Source: an uncultured Oscillospiraceae bacterium | GTDB taxonomy: Bacteria > Bacillota > Clostridia > Oscillospirales > Oscillospiraceae | Length of the DNA stretch: 64,000 nt | Direction of reading: 5' to 3' | Assembly: GCA_934565415.1 (NCBI GenBank) | Contig: CAKTHQ010000006.1 | Coordinates: forward strand, 11,478 to 75,477 | Shown: positions 26,264 to 34,269 of the stretch, piece after piece | Layout: every line of letters starts with the position of its first letter | Numbering within the stretch: the stretch's first letter is position 1 | The notes under the pieces: model-generated | What the model was told of the DNA's origin: nothing | What the model saw: the letters and a program-made list of their open reading frames with translations, nothing else | Database searches by the model: none | Made by a program: the position numbers and the translations under genes

Positions 26264-26433
26264 AAGATCGAACGATACGAAAAAGAAATCCTTGCTAAGG
26301 CAAGGAAGAAATCTGCTTCGCAGAAGAAATCCGCAAAAGCGGACGAAATGAAATCCGTCCCAACTCCCGCCGCCAGGCGGATTTCACCCCGCCGGGATTT
26401 CACCCGTCCAACGGACGGATTTCACTGAAAAAA

Positions 26434-26461
26434 GCACCTGCCGAAAAGCAAGTGCTTTTTT
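26434..26461. terminator. Bidirectional terminator next to the truncated tRNA-Leu 3' end
   Basis: An 8-bp stem with one mismatch (26434-26441 with 26448-26455), loop CGAAAA, flanked by AAAAAA and TTTTTT. Confidence 0.75.
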
Positions 26462-26485
26462 CTTGGTGCGGGCAACAGGACTCGA
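26457..26485 (-). pseudogene. Truncated duplicate of the tRNA-Leu 3' end
   Basis: 29 bases identical to 26608-26636, covering the CCA end, the acceptor 3' strand and part of the T-arm of the intact tRNA-Leu, then diverging abruptly. The 5' part of the tRNA is missing. Confidence 0.85.
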
Positions 26486-26498
26486 TTATAGTAAGGAG

Positions 26499-26531
26499 CA
26501 AATTCCGTCCAGCCGGAATTTGAGGCTGCTC
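26499..26531. repeat. 33-bp direct repeat, copy 2
   Basis: Identical to 26231-26263. It lies just after the truncated tRNA copy. Confidence 0.85.
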
Positions 26532-26584
26532 CACCGGAGCAGCCCATTGAAGTGGGTTCGAGTCCCATTGCTTTTCCGACCAAG

Positions 26585-26612
26585 AAAAAAGAGCCCCGAA
26601 GGGCTCATTTTT
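26585..26612. terminator. Terminator of tRNA-Leu
   Basis: GAGCCC/GGGCTC stem with loop CGAA (26591-26606), with AAAAAA on the left (T-run for the minus strand) and ATTTTT on the right. Confidence 0.85.
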
Positions 26613-26614
26613 CT

Positions 26615-26698
26615 TGGTGCGGGCAACAGGACTCGAACCTGCACGCTTTTGGCAGTGGAACCTAAATCCACCGAGTCTACCAATTCCACCATGCCCGC
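26615..26698 (-). tRNA. tRNA-Leu (anticodon TAG)
   Basis: 84 bases including an encoded CCA. The acceptor strands GCGGGCA (from 26698) and TGCCCGC pair perfectly. The anticodon arm GTGGA-TTTAGGT-TCCAC places TAG in the loop. A long variable arm typical of class II tRNAs and the T-loop GGTTCGAGTCC are present. It has its own promoter and terminator. Confidence 0.95.
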
Positions 26699-26713
26699 AT
26701 AGGAAGTGGGTTC

Positions 26714-26742
26714 ATTCTATCATGCTGGGTTGTTTTTGTCAA
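26714..26742 (-). promoter_or_regulatory. Promoter of tRNA-Leu
   Basis: TTGACA (26737-26742), a 17-bp spacer and TAGAAT (26714-26719), ending 15 bases upstream of the tRNA. Confidence 0.85.
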
Positions 26743-26834
26743 CGAAGATGTCTTATAAAAATTTCTCCCACCCTATGCAGCGGGTTAATTGTTTTTTCGG
26801 CTGGATACGGTATGATGGAGAGGCAGCGTGCGAC

Positions 26835-27089
26835 TTATTTTTTCTGCTGGAATTTTTGGGATATCCGTTTTTGCTTGCGCCGGGGATCCGGCTCTGTGCC
26901 CAGAAAGAAATCTGCCGAAACATTGTATAAGCGGCACAGAGCCACCAGATGACGGATGGGCAGCTCGTTGGCGCCACGCTCGTAGCGGGCATACATTGTC
27001 TGCGAGGTGCCCAGATATTGGGCAACCTGGGACTGCGTCAGGTCGTTGTCCTCCCGCAGTCCCCGAAGACGGTCCAGGAAGGTGTGCAT
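26835..27089 (-). CDS. XRE family transcriptional regulator
   Basis: 84 residues: almost only a Cro/CI-type HTH (LRGLREDNDLTQSQVAQYLGTSQTMYARYERGANELPIRHLVALCRLYNVSADFFLG) with a short basic tail. AGGAG lies 9 bases before the ATG. It is transcribed away from the exopolysaccharide cluster. Two similar dyads lie in the divergent promoter region, so it probably represses itself and the rightward transcript. Confidence 0.9.
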   Translation of the reverse strand: MHTFLDRLRGLREDNDLTQSQVAQYLGTSQTMYARYERGANELPIRHLVALCRLYNVSADFFLGTEPDPRRKQKRISQKFQQKK

Positions 27090-27107
27090 GAATTCAACTC
27101 CTAAACG

Positions 27108-27176
27108 GTAATATGCTCACAGTTTATCAAAGTAAACATATTTACTATTGACTTTAGTACACATCTTTACTATAAT
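27108..27176. promoter_or_regulatory. Divergent promoters with two XRE operators
   Basis: Leftward: TTTACT (27131-27136), a 17-bp spacer and TATTAC (27108-27113). Rightward: TTGACT (27148-27153), a 17-bp spacer and TATAAT (27171-27176). Two 16-bp dyads of the form AGTA-A/C-A-CAT-A/C-TTTACT lie at 27131-27146 (over the leftward -35) and 27156-27171 (inside the rightward spacer), 25 bp apart, so repressor dimers would sit on the same face of the helix. Confidence 0.75.
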
Positions 27177-27182
27177 TGATGC

Positions 27183-27326
27183 AATGCGGCACTTCCTCCA
27201 ATTTTGTTGGCGAATATGTGCGTGTAGTTGCCGCAGAGCTTCAGCCGTGACCGGTACGTCTCTGCCCGGCAGCCGGTCGGCTGATCGAAAGCCGGGTGTT
27301 ATTTAAAAGCACCCGGCTTTTTTCAT
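27183..27326 (+). ncRNA. Candidate structured small RNA or attenuated leader upstream of the polysaccharide cluster
   Basis: The strong rightward promoter at 27148-27176 would start RNA near 27183. A terminator (GCCGGGTG stem 27291-27298 with CACCCGGC 27310-27317, then TTTTTT) would end it near 27324. In between, TCAGCCG...ACCGG (27241-27254) can pair with CCGGTCGGCTGA (27273-27284), and GCAGAG with CTCTGC. I see no convincing open reading frame. It matches no riboswitch class I know. Confidence 0.5.
27291..27324 (+). terminator. Rho-independent terminator ahead of the polysaccharide cluster
   Basis: An 8-bp GC-rich stem, an 11-nt loop and TTTTTT. Confidence 0.8.
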
Positions 27327-27347
27327 TACGAAAGAAAGGAGAATTGA

Positions 27348-27376
27348 TTGCTTTTTTACGGGAAATCGGGTATAAT
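27348..27376 (+). promoter_or_regulatory. Candidate promoter 1 of the polysaccharide cluster
   Basis: TTGCTT (27348-27353), a 17-bp spacer and a perfect TATAAT (27371-27376). Confidence 0.5.
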
Positions 27377-27503
27377 CTCCAATTAGAATGCCTGTTTTTA
27401 CCTCAGGTCCGAAGCGCGCCGAAAAGCGGTTCACGAAAAAGCGGTCCGGTTCCGGACGCAAGTTGTTCAAAATGCAGATAAGCGAAGAAACACCATATTT
27501 TTC

Positions 27504-27531
27504 TTGAATTTTCGACAAAAGGTGCTATGAT
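27504..27531 (+). promoter_or_regulatory. Candidate promoter 2 of the polysaccharide cluster
   Basis: TTGAAT (27504-27509), a 16-bp spacer and TATGAT (27526-27531), about 48 bases before the first start. Confidence 0.6.
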
Positions 27532-27578
27532 ATGAGGGTATGTGAAACTGGGAAAATGGGCTGATTGGAGAGACGCAG

Positions 27579-28967
27579 ATGTTTAACAGCCAGCAAAAAC
27601 GCCAGGCACTGATGACGCTGTTCAGTGCGGTATTGACCATTGCAAACGGGGCCTTGTTTGCCTTTGTCTGGTACCGGTATTACAAAATGAAAATGTACAT
27701 TTTCCCTTTCTTTGCCAAGGGGGATTTCATTGTGATTTTCCTGTATACCGTGCTTTATTGTGTATTCGCCCAGCTCTACGGGGGCTTTGACGTAACGTTT
27801 CACGGTTCCGGAGAGCTTACTTACTCCCACGCCGTGTCTGCGGTGCTCAGCGGGGCCATTATGTATCTGATGACGGCGCTGCTGATGCGGGCGGTGCCCA
27901 GCGTACTGCCTATGCTGGGGCTGATTGCGGTATCGATTCTGGTAGGGGGGCTGTGGGCCTGGGGCGTGAAAAAGCTGACCGCCAGACTGCTGGCAGCCAG
28001 ATCGATTCTCCTGATTTATGACAACCAGGACGCCCGGGAAGATGGCGAAGCCATTATAAAAGGGCTGCCCGGTGTGTTCCGCTTTCTGGGCTCCGTAGAT
28101 GCAGCCCAGGGGGAAGCGTCTCTGCGGGCGCAGATTGAAAAGCAGCAGGTTCGGGCGGTGATGCTCTGCGGCATTCCCTCCTCCATGCGCAATGACCTGG
28201 TAAAATACTGCATTGACCACAATGTGGAGGCCTATGTCCGGCCCAATATCGGTGATTTTCTGATTAAAGGCGCCCGGTCCCTGCAGCTGGACAATCTGCC
28301 GGTGCTGCTGTGCCACCGGGCCAGCCCCTCCATCGGCTACCTGGCAATCAAGCGGCTGATGGATATTGTATTGAGCCTGGTTGCCCTGGTGGTGTTCAGC
28401 CCCTTCATGCTGGTAACGGCCGTTGCCATCAAGGCCTACGACCGCGGCCCCATCCTCTACAGGCAGCTGCGGCTGACCAAGGACCGGAAGGAATTTTATG
28501 TCTACAAGTTCCGCAGTATGAAGGTGGATGCGGAAAAGGACGGCGTGGCGAGGCTTGCCCAGACAAATGACGACCGGATTACCCCGGTGGGGAAAATCAT
28601 CCGGATGCTCCGCATTGACGAAATGCCCCAGCTGTTCTGCATTCTGCTGGGGGCCATGAGCATCGTAGGCCCCCGGCCGGAGCGGCCGGAGATTGCGGCC
28701 CAGTACGAAAAGGATTTCCCGGAGTTTGCCCTGCGGCTCCAGGCCAAGGCCGGCCTGACGGGCCTGGCCCAGGTATACGGGAAATACAACACAACACCCT
28801 ACAACAAGCTCCAGATGGACCTGCAATATATCGGGTCCATGGGCATTGTTACCGACCTGAAAATTATTTTTGCAACGGTGAAGATTCTCTTTATGCCCGA
28901 AAGCACCGAGGGCGTGGCCCAGGGGCAGGTGACGGCGGAGAAAGGAAGCGAGGAGAAAAACGGATAA
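27579..28967 (+). CDS. Exopolysaccharide polyprenyl-phosphate sugar-1-phosphate transferase (initiating enzyme 1)
   Basis: 462 residues. Four N-terminal membrane segments, a central CoA-binding-like domain, one further membrane helix (KRLMDIVLSLVALVVFSPFML) and the C-terminal transferase domain with YKFRSMKVDAE, RIDEMPQLFCILLGAMSIVGPRPERPE and AGLTGLAQVYGKY. It moves a sugar-1-phosphate from a UDP-sugar to undecaprenyl phosphate, starting the repeat unit on the inner membrane face. It heads the cluster, with GGAGAG before the ATG. Confidence 0.93.
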   Translation: MFNSQQKRQALMTLFSAVLTIANGALFAFVWYRYYKMKMYIFPFFAKGDFIVIFLYTVLYCVFAQLYGGFDVTFHGSGELTYSHAVSAVLSGAIMYLMTALLMRAVPSVLPMLGLIAVSILVGGLWAWGVKKLTARLLAARSILLIYDNQDAREDGEAIIKGLPGVFRFLGSVDAAQGEASLRAQIEKQQVRAVMLCGIPSSMRNDLVKYCIDHNVEAYVRPNIGDFLIKGARSLQLDNLPVLLCHRASPSIGYLAIKRLMDIVLSLVALVVFSPFMLVTAVAIKAYDRGPILYRQLRLTKDRKEFYVYKFRSMKVDAEKDGVARLAQTNDDRITPVGKIIRMLRIDEMPQLFCILLGAMSIVGPRPERPEIAAQYEKDFPEFALRLQAKAGLTGLAQVYGKYNTTPYNKLQMDLQYIGSMGIVTDLKIIFATVKILFMPESTEGVAQGQVTAEKGSEEKNG

Positions 28968-29013
28968 GCGGAAGCGTTTTGCTCTGTGGATTCTGGCGCT
29001 GGCAGCATTTGGA

Positions 29014-29412
29014 ATGATTCTGGGCCTGACGCTGCAGTCGGCCCGGGGGACCACGGCACTGTCGGACTGGTGCCGGGATGCACTTTTAAAAATCCTGCCG
29101 GAGGGCTCCGGGGCGGCAGCGTGGGCTGCACGGAATATCCGCCGCCTGGGGCACGTTCCGGAATACTTCCTGCTGGGCGTTACGGCTTATGGCGCCATGC
29201 AAAGCAGCTTTCCGGGGAAGAAGGTTATTCTCCGGACCCTGGCGGCCTGCGCGGCGGTGTCGGCAGGGGATGAGTGCCTGAAGGCAATGCTGCCTACGCG
29301 GCATTTTGATATTTTGGATATGCCAATGGATGTAATCGGCTATGCCCTGGGAACGGCTCTGGGGTGGGCAATCTGGAAGACGGGAAAAAGAAGAGGAAAC
29401 GGAAATGTATAG
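29014..29412 (+). CDS. VanZ-like family membrane protein (start uncertain)
   Basis: 132 residues from the first ATG, with the VanZ pattern: an N-terminal helix, the polar segment LQSARGTTALSDW, and a later HFDILDMPMDVIGYALGTALG motif. The frame continues upstream to 28933 without ATG, GTG or TTG, yet it encodes KRKRFALWILALAAFG, a convincing charged-plus-hydrophobic membrane anchor. An ACG at 28960, 5 bases after GAGGAG and overlapping the previous stop, is a possible unusual start. VanZ proteins affect glycopeptide tolerance and often accompany polysaccharide genes. Confidence 0.75.
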   Translation: MILGLTLQSARGTTALSDWCRDALLKILPEGSGAAAWAARNIRRLGHVPEYFLLGVTAYGAMQSSFPGKKVILRTLAACAAVSAGDECLKAMLPTRHFDILDMPMDVIGYALGTALGWAIWKTGKRRGNGNV

Positions 29413-30859
29413 AAAAAATTCGGAAACCTGGCTGAAGCACTGGGATTTTATGCTGATCGACCTGATTGTATTGCAGGTGTCCTTTGTGCTGGCCTATATC
29501 ATCCGCGGGGATGAGGGCTGGGCCTATGGGGACCAGATGTACCGGTATATGGCCATCTTCCTGGCCCTGGCGGACATTGTGGTCATCGGCTTCAACGGTA
29601 CTATGAAGGATGTACTGAAGCGGGGCCACTGGCGGAATTTCGTAGTCACCCTGGGGCACAGCGTCATCCTGGGCGGGGCGGCTATGGCCTACCTGTTTAT
29701 GGTGAAAATGGGCAGCGATTACTCCCGGCTGCAGCTGGCCTATACCTTCTGCCTGTACTTTGTGCTGTCCTACTGCGCCCGGGAGCTGTGGAAGCAGGTT
29801 CTGGTCCGGCGGATGCAGGAGGGGGAGGGAGACCGCTCCCTGCTGATTGTCACCACCGCAAAGGAGGCGGAAAATGCCATTGCCTCCATCCGGGAGGATA
29901 TGTTTGCCCGGGTACACCTGGCGGGCCTGGCCATTCTGGACGAGGACCGGACCGGGCAGGAAATCGCCGGCGTGCAGGTGGTGGCCAATGCGGATACCGC
30001 CCCCATGTATGTTTGCCAGAACTGGATTGATGAGGTGCTGATTGCCCCCCCTGAGGAAGGACCCTACCCCGCAGAGCTCATGAAGAAGCTGGGGGAAACC
30101 GGCGTTACCACCCACCTGAACCTGGCCAAGGTTTCCCACACCCCCGGCAAGAAGCAGCTGGTGGAGAAGATGGGCTCCTATACCGTCCTGACTACCGCCA
30201 TGAATTGCGCGTCCACCAGTCAGCTGATGCTCAAGCGCCTGATGGACATTCTGGGCGGCCTGGTAGGCTGCCTGCTTACCGGCATCATTTTCATTTTCGT
30301 AGCCCCGGCTATCTATATTTCTTCCCCCGGCCCCATCTTCTTCTCCCAGACCAGAGTGGGCCGGAACGGACGGACTTTTAAGATGTACAAATTCCGCAGT
30401 ATGTACATGGATGCGGAAGCCAGGAAGGCCGAGCTTATGAAGGACAACAAGCTGGGCGACGGCAAAATGTTCAAGCTGGACTTCGACCCCCGGGTCATTG
30501 GCAACAAGATCCTCCCCGACGGCACGAAGAAAACCGGCGTAGGCGACTTCATCCGCCGCACCAGCCTGGACGAGTTCCCCCAGTTCTTCAATGTGCTGAA
30601 GGGCGATATGTCCGTCGTCGGCACCCGCCCGCCCCTGCCCTCCGAGACGAGCCTCTACGAGCTGCGCCACCGGGCCCGCCTGGCCATCAAGCCCGGAGTC
30701 ACCGGTATGTGGCAGGTCAGCGGCAGAAGCGACATTACGGACTTTGAAGAGGTTGTCAGGCTGGACAAGGAATACATTGAAAACTGGAATCTGGGGCTGG
30801 ATATTAAAATTTTGCTGAAGACCATTCAGGTTGTGTTTGAGAAGGATGGGTCGATGTAA
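29405..30859 (+). CDS. Polyprenyl-phosphate sugar-1-phosphate transferase (initiating enzyme 2)
   Basis: 484 residues, same architecture as the first initiating enzyme: four N-terminal membrane helices, a central domain, then LKRLMDILGGLVGCLLTGIIF and the catalytic half with MYKFRSMYMDAEARK, RRTSLDEFPQFFNVLKGDMSVVGTRPPLPSE and KPGVTGMWQVSGRSD. Closer to the CpsE/WcaJ type (UDP-Glc or UDP-Gal donor) than the first copy. The start overlaps the VanZ stop, with GAGG upstream. Two initiating enzymes in one cluster suggest alternative first sugars or two products. Confidence 0.93.
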   Translation: MYRKNSETWLKHWDFMLIDLIVLQVSFVLAYIIRGDEGWAYGDQMYRYMAIFLALADIVVIGFNGTMKDVLKRGHWRNFVVTLGHSVILGGAAMAYLFMVKMGSDYSRLQLAYTFCLYFVLSYCARELWKQVLVRRMQEGEGDRSLLIVTTAKEAENAIASIREDMFARVHLAGLAILDEDRTGQEIAGVQVVANADTAPMYVCQNWIDEVLIAPPEEGPYPAELMKKLGETGVTTHLNLAKVSHTPGKKQLVEKMGSYTVLTTAMNCASTSQLMLKRLMDILGGLVGCLLTGIIFIFVAPAIYISSPGPIFFSQTRVGRNGRTFKMYKFRSMYMDAEARKAELMKDNKLGDGKMFKLDFDPRVIGNKILPDGTKKTGVGDFIRRTSLDEFPQFFNVLKGDMSVVGTRPPLPSETSLYELRHRARLAIKPGVTGMWQVSGRSDITDFEEVVRLDKEYIENWNLGLDIKILLKTIQVVFEKDGSM

Positions 30860-30913
30860 CCTGCAGACCCTGTTTTACGGATATTGAGAAGAGTTTTGGT
30901 TGGAGAAAGAAAA

Positions 30914-32038
30914 ATGAAAGAAAAACCCGCAGTGGCGATGTTCGGTCAAAAAAGACTCAGCCGGGAAGGCGGAATCGAGATCGTCGTCAAAGAGCTCTGC
31001 ACCAGAATGGCCCGGAAGGGGTACCAGGTAACCTGCTACAATCGGTCAGGCCACCATATCAGCGGTGCGGAATATGACAGGGAGGCGGAATACGCAGGCG
31101 TCTGCCAGAAAACGGTCCCGACCATTCAGCGGAAGGGCCTGGCGGCGGTAAGCTCCTCTTTCTTCGGGGCGCTGTACAGCGCCTTCGGAAAGTATGATGT
31201 GGTACATATCCATGCGGAGGGACCGGCCTTTTTTGCCTGGCTGCCGAAGCTGCTGGGCAAACGGGTGATTGTAACCATCCATGGCCTGGACTGGCAGCGG
31301 GAAAAGTGGAAATACGGATTTGCCTCCAAGTTTATCCGCATGGGCGAACGGATTGCCGTAGGGTGTGCGGACGAAATCATTGTATTGAGCAAGGACATTC
31401 AGGACTACTTCCTGGAAACCTACGGACGGGAAACCGTTTTTATTCCCAACGGTGTGAGTCGGCCCCAGATACGGGAAGCCGAGCTGATTCAAGAAAAGTT
31501 CGGCCTGGAGAAGAATGGCTACATTCTGTTTTTGGGCCGCCTGGTGCCGGAAAAAGGGCTCCGCTACCTGGTAAAGGCGTTTCGGCAGGTAAAAACGGAG
31601 AAAAAACTGGTCATTGCCGGCGGCGCCAGTGATACGGCCGCCTTTGCGGGGGAGCTGAAAGCGCTGGCGGAAGACGACGACAGAATCCTGTTTACGGGCT
31701 TTGTGCAGGGCCGGATGCTGGATGAGCTGTACAGCAATGCCTATGTATATACCCTGCCCTCAGACCTGGAGGGGATGCCCCTGAGCCTGCTGGAGGCTAT
31801 GAGCTACGGCAGCTGCTGCCTGGTATCGGACATCCCGGAGTGCACGGAGGTCATCGAGGACAAGGCGTTGATTTTCCGAAAATCGGATGTGGAGGACCTC
31901 CGGGAAAAGCTCCAGGAGGCCTGCGATGAGCCCGCCATGGTGCAGAGATACAAGGACCGGGCGGCGGACTTTATCTGCGGGAAATACAGCTGGGACGATG
32001 TGGTGGAAAAGACGGTTGCTCTGTATGGGAGGAAATAA
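30914..32038 (+). CDS. Glycosyltransferase family 4 protein
   Basis: 374 residues with a GT-B fold. Visible features: EGGIEIVVKELCTRMARKGYQVTCY at the N-terminus, IHGLDWQREKW in the middle, the donor-site strand ILFLGRLVPEKGLRYLVKAF, and the C-terminal SDLEGMPLSLLEAMSYG (E-x7-E). Retaining transferase adding a sugar to the lipid-linked repeat unit, donor unknown. The ATG at 30914 has GGAG upstream. It ends 2 bases before the next gene. Confidence 0.92.
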   Translation: MKEKPAVAMFGQKRLSREGGIEIVVKELCTRMARKGYQVTCYNRSGHHISGAEYDREAEYAGVCQKTVPTIQRKGLAAVSSSFFGALYSAFGKYDVVHIHAEGPAFFAWLPKLLGKRVIVTIHGLDWQREKWKYGFASKFIRMGERIAVGCADEIIVLSKDIQDYFLETYGRETVFIPNGVSRPQIREAELIQEKFGLEKNGYILFLGRLVPEKGLRYLVKAFRQVKTEKKLVIAGGASDTAAFAGELKALAEDDDRILFTGFVQGRMLDELYSNAYVYTLPSDLEGMPLSLLEAMSYGSCCLVSDIPECTEVIEDKALIFRKSDVEDLREKLQEACDEPAMVQRYKDRAADFICGKYSWDDVVEKTVALYGRK

Positions 32039-32040
32039 AA

Positions 32041-33240
32041 ATGAAGGTTTTGATGATTAACAAATTCCTGTATCCCAACGGCGGGTCGGAAACCTATATA
32101 TTCAAGCTGGGTGAGGCCCTGGAGCAGCATGGACACGAGGTCCAGTATTTTGGCATGGAACACGAGGGCCGCTGCGTGGGCAACCGGGTCAATGCCTATA
32201 CCGGCGACATGGATTTCCACGGCGGCAGCAAGCTTGCCAAGCTGACCTACCCCATCAAGACGATCTACAGCAGCGAGGCCCGGAAGAAGCTGCGGCTGGT
32301 ATTGGACGACTTCCAGCCGGATGTGTGCCACCTGAACAACTTCAACTACCAGCTGACCCCTTCCATGATTCTCGAAATCGTAAAGTGGCGGAAAGACACC
32401 GGGCATGATTGCAAGATCGTCTTTACGGCCCATGACTATCAGCTGGTCTGCCCGAACCATATGCTGAACAACCCTGTGACCCACGAGAACTGCGAGAAGT
32501 GTCTGGGCGGTCACTTCCTAAACTGCACCAAGGGCAAGTGCATCCACGGTTCTACCGCCAAGAGCATCATCGGCACCATGGAAGCCACCTTCTGGAAGCT
32601 GAACGGCGCCTACAAGTACATCGATACCATGATCTGCTGCTCCGAGTTTATGAAGCGAAAAATGGACACCAACCCGCTGTTTGCGAAAAAGACTGTAGCC
32701 ATGCACAACTTTATCGACAAGGTGGACTGGAAGGATGTGCAGAAGAAGGACTATGTGCTGTACTTCGGCCGGTTTGCAATGGAAAAAGGCATTGGCACGC
32801 TGGTTAAGGTCTGCAAAGAGCTGCCGGAGGTGCAGTTTGTCTTCGCCGGTACAGGCCCTCTGGAGGACCGGGTGAACGGGGTAGCCAATATCCGGAACGT
32901 GGGCTTCCAGAAGGGCGAGGCCCTGGAAACCTTGATCCGGGAGGCCCGATTCTCCATCTACCCTTCCGAGTGGTACGAGAACTGCCCCTTCTCCGTCATG
33001 GAATCCCAGATGTACGGCACCCCGGTGCTGGGGGCGGACATCGGCGGCATCCCCGAGCTGCTCCGGGTAGGCGAGACCGGTGAGCTGTTCCAGAGCGGGA
33101 ATGCGGAGGATTTGAAGCGCAAGATCCAAAAGCTCTGGGAGAGCAAAGCACTGTGCCAGGAATACAGCGAAAACTGCAAGGGCATCAGCTTTGATACGAT
33201 TGATGCGTATTACGAAAAGATCATGAAGATTTATCGGTAA
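32041..33240 (+). CDS. Glycosyltransferase family 4 protein
   Basis: 399 residues, GT-B. N-terminal FLYPNGGSETYIFKLGEALEQHGHEVQYFG, HDYQLVCPNHMLNN with a cysteine cluster (CEKCLGGHFLNCTKGKC), donor-site LYFGRFAMEKGIGTLV, and C-terminal YPSEWYENCPFSVMESQMYGTPVLG (E-x7-E region). Members of this cysteine-containing subgroup are common in Firmicute polysaccharide clusters. Starts 3 bases after the previous stop. Confidence 0.92.
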   Translation: MKVLMINKFLYPNGGSETYIFKLGEALEQHGHEVQYFGMEHEGRCVGNRVNAYTGDMDFHGGSKLAKLTYPIKTIYSSEARKKLRLVLDDFQPDVCHLNNFNYQLTPSMILEIVKWRKDTGHDCKIVFTAHDYQLVCPNHMLNNPVTHENCEKCLGGHFLNCTKGKCIHGSTAKSIIGTMEATFWKLNGAYKYIDTMICCSEFMKRKMDTNPLFAKKTVAMHNFIDKVDWKDVQKKDYVLYFGRFAMEKGIGTLVKVCKELPEVQFVFAGTGPLEDRVNGVANIRNVGFQKGEALETLIREARFSIYPSEWYENCPFSVMESQMYGTPVLGADIGGIPELLRVGETGELFQSGNAEDLKRKIQKLWESKALCQEYSENCKGISFDTIDAYYEKIMKIYR

Positions 33241-33255
33241 GTAAGGAGGATGGCC

Positions 33256-34269
33256 GTGAGTACAAAGGCGGAGCACTATAAGGGAATCGATGGACTGAAA
33301 GCCTACGCCATCATTGGTATTGCTCTGATGCACATTCTTTCAAATGGGAACTATGCAGTAGGCGGCTTTGTATTTGAACGGCTGATTCCGGCGTTTACAA
33401 ATCTCGTCTTCCTCTTTATGATGGTCAGCGGCTTTGGGATGTGCTGTGGCTACTATCAGAAAATTGTGGACCGGGAAATCAGCATGGAGGAATTCTACAA
33501 GAAGCGGTATATCAAGATTTGGCCCTACTTTGCCCTGCTCTGCGGGCTGGATTTGATGGTTTCACCGAGCAAGAATTCCTTGTTTGAAGTTTTTGCCAAC
33601 CTGACTCTGTGTCAGGGACTGCTGCCGGATGCCAATATTTCCGTCATTGGCGTAAGCTGGACGCTGGCGGTTATTTTTGTTTTCTATATGCTGTTCCCCT
33701 TTTTCTGCTTTTTACTGGGGAACAAGAAGCGCGCCTGGGGCGTGGCAACGGCGGCGCTGGTATTCAACTACCTGTGCGGCAGCTACTTTCATGCAAGCAG
33801 GAACAATATTGTTTATGACGCAATTTACTTTATCGCAGGCGGCCTGATCTTCCTGTATCGGAAGGAAGCGGCCGAATTTGCCCGGGGACATAGGATACTC
33901 GCCGGTGCTGTTCTGCTGTGGGCCACAGTTGCTTATTTTGTACTTGGTGCCTCTACGCTTACCATGTTATTTTTCTGTGTGGCCGCACTTATCTACACCC
34001 TCGGATGTAATTGGGGGGGGGGGGGACTGGTTAACCCGGTTGCACAATTCCTCGGCGGCATCAGCTTCGAGATTTACCTGTGCCATATGGTAATTTATCG
34101 TGTGTTTGAAAAAATGCACCTTCTTCATTTGTTTCGAAATGACTTACTTGCATACGTTTTCGCATCGGTTGGCATACTCTGCGGATCGGTGGCGTTTTCG
34201 GTATGCGCAAAGTGGTTCTTAAATAAATTGGAAACCTGGATGGGGAATAGGAGAGTTCATCATGTCTGA
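33256..34269 (+). CDS. Acyltransferase 3 family membrane protein with a G13 tract
   Basis: 337 residues with about ten membrane segments and the family start KGIDGLKAYAIIGIALMHI, then FYKKRYIKIWPYF. These enzymes O-acetylate sugars. The GTG at 33256 is preferred: AGGAGG directly abuts the ATG at 33250 and lies 6 bases from this GTG. At 34013-34025 there is a run of 13 G, encoding Trp-Gly-Gly-Gly-Gly, in frame in this sequence; gain or loss of one G would truncate the last quarter of the protein. It overlaps the next gene by 8 bases. Confidence 0.9.
   Translation: MSTKAEHYKGIDGLKAYAIIGIALMHILSNGNYAVGGFVFERLIPAFTNLVFLFMMVSGFGMCCGYYQKIVDREISMEEFYKKRYIKIWPYFALLCGLDLMVSPSKNSLFEVFANLTLCQGLLPDANISVIGVSWTLAVIFVFYMLFPFFCFLLGNKKRAWGVATAALVFNYLCGSYFHASRNNIVYDAIYFIAGGLIFLYRKEAAEFARGHRILAGAVLLWATVAYFVLGASTLTMLFFCVAALIYTLGCNWGGGGLVNPVAQFLGGISFEIYLCHMVIYRVFEKMHLLHLFRNDLLAYVFASVGILCGSVAFSVCAKWFLNKLETWMGNRRVHHV

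Noticed and set aside
26552..26583. Second complete tRNA on the plus strand
   Set aside because: A T-arm-like string and CCA are present, but the acceptor spacing is wrong and no D-arm or anticodon arm precedes it.
27183..27326. Known riboswitch (c-di-GMP, cobalamin, guanidine or ZTP type) ahead of the polysaccharide cluster
   Set aside because: None of the conserved core strings I know for these classes is present.
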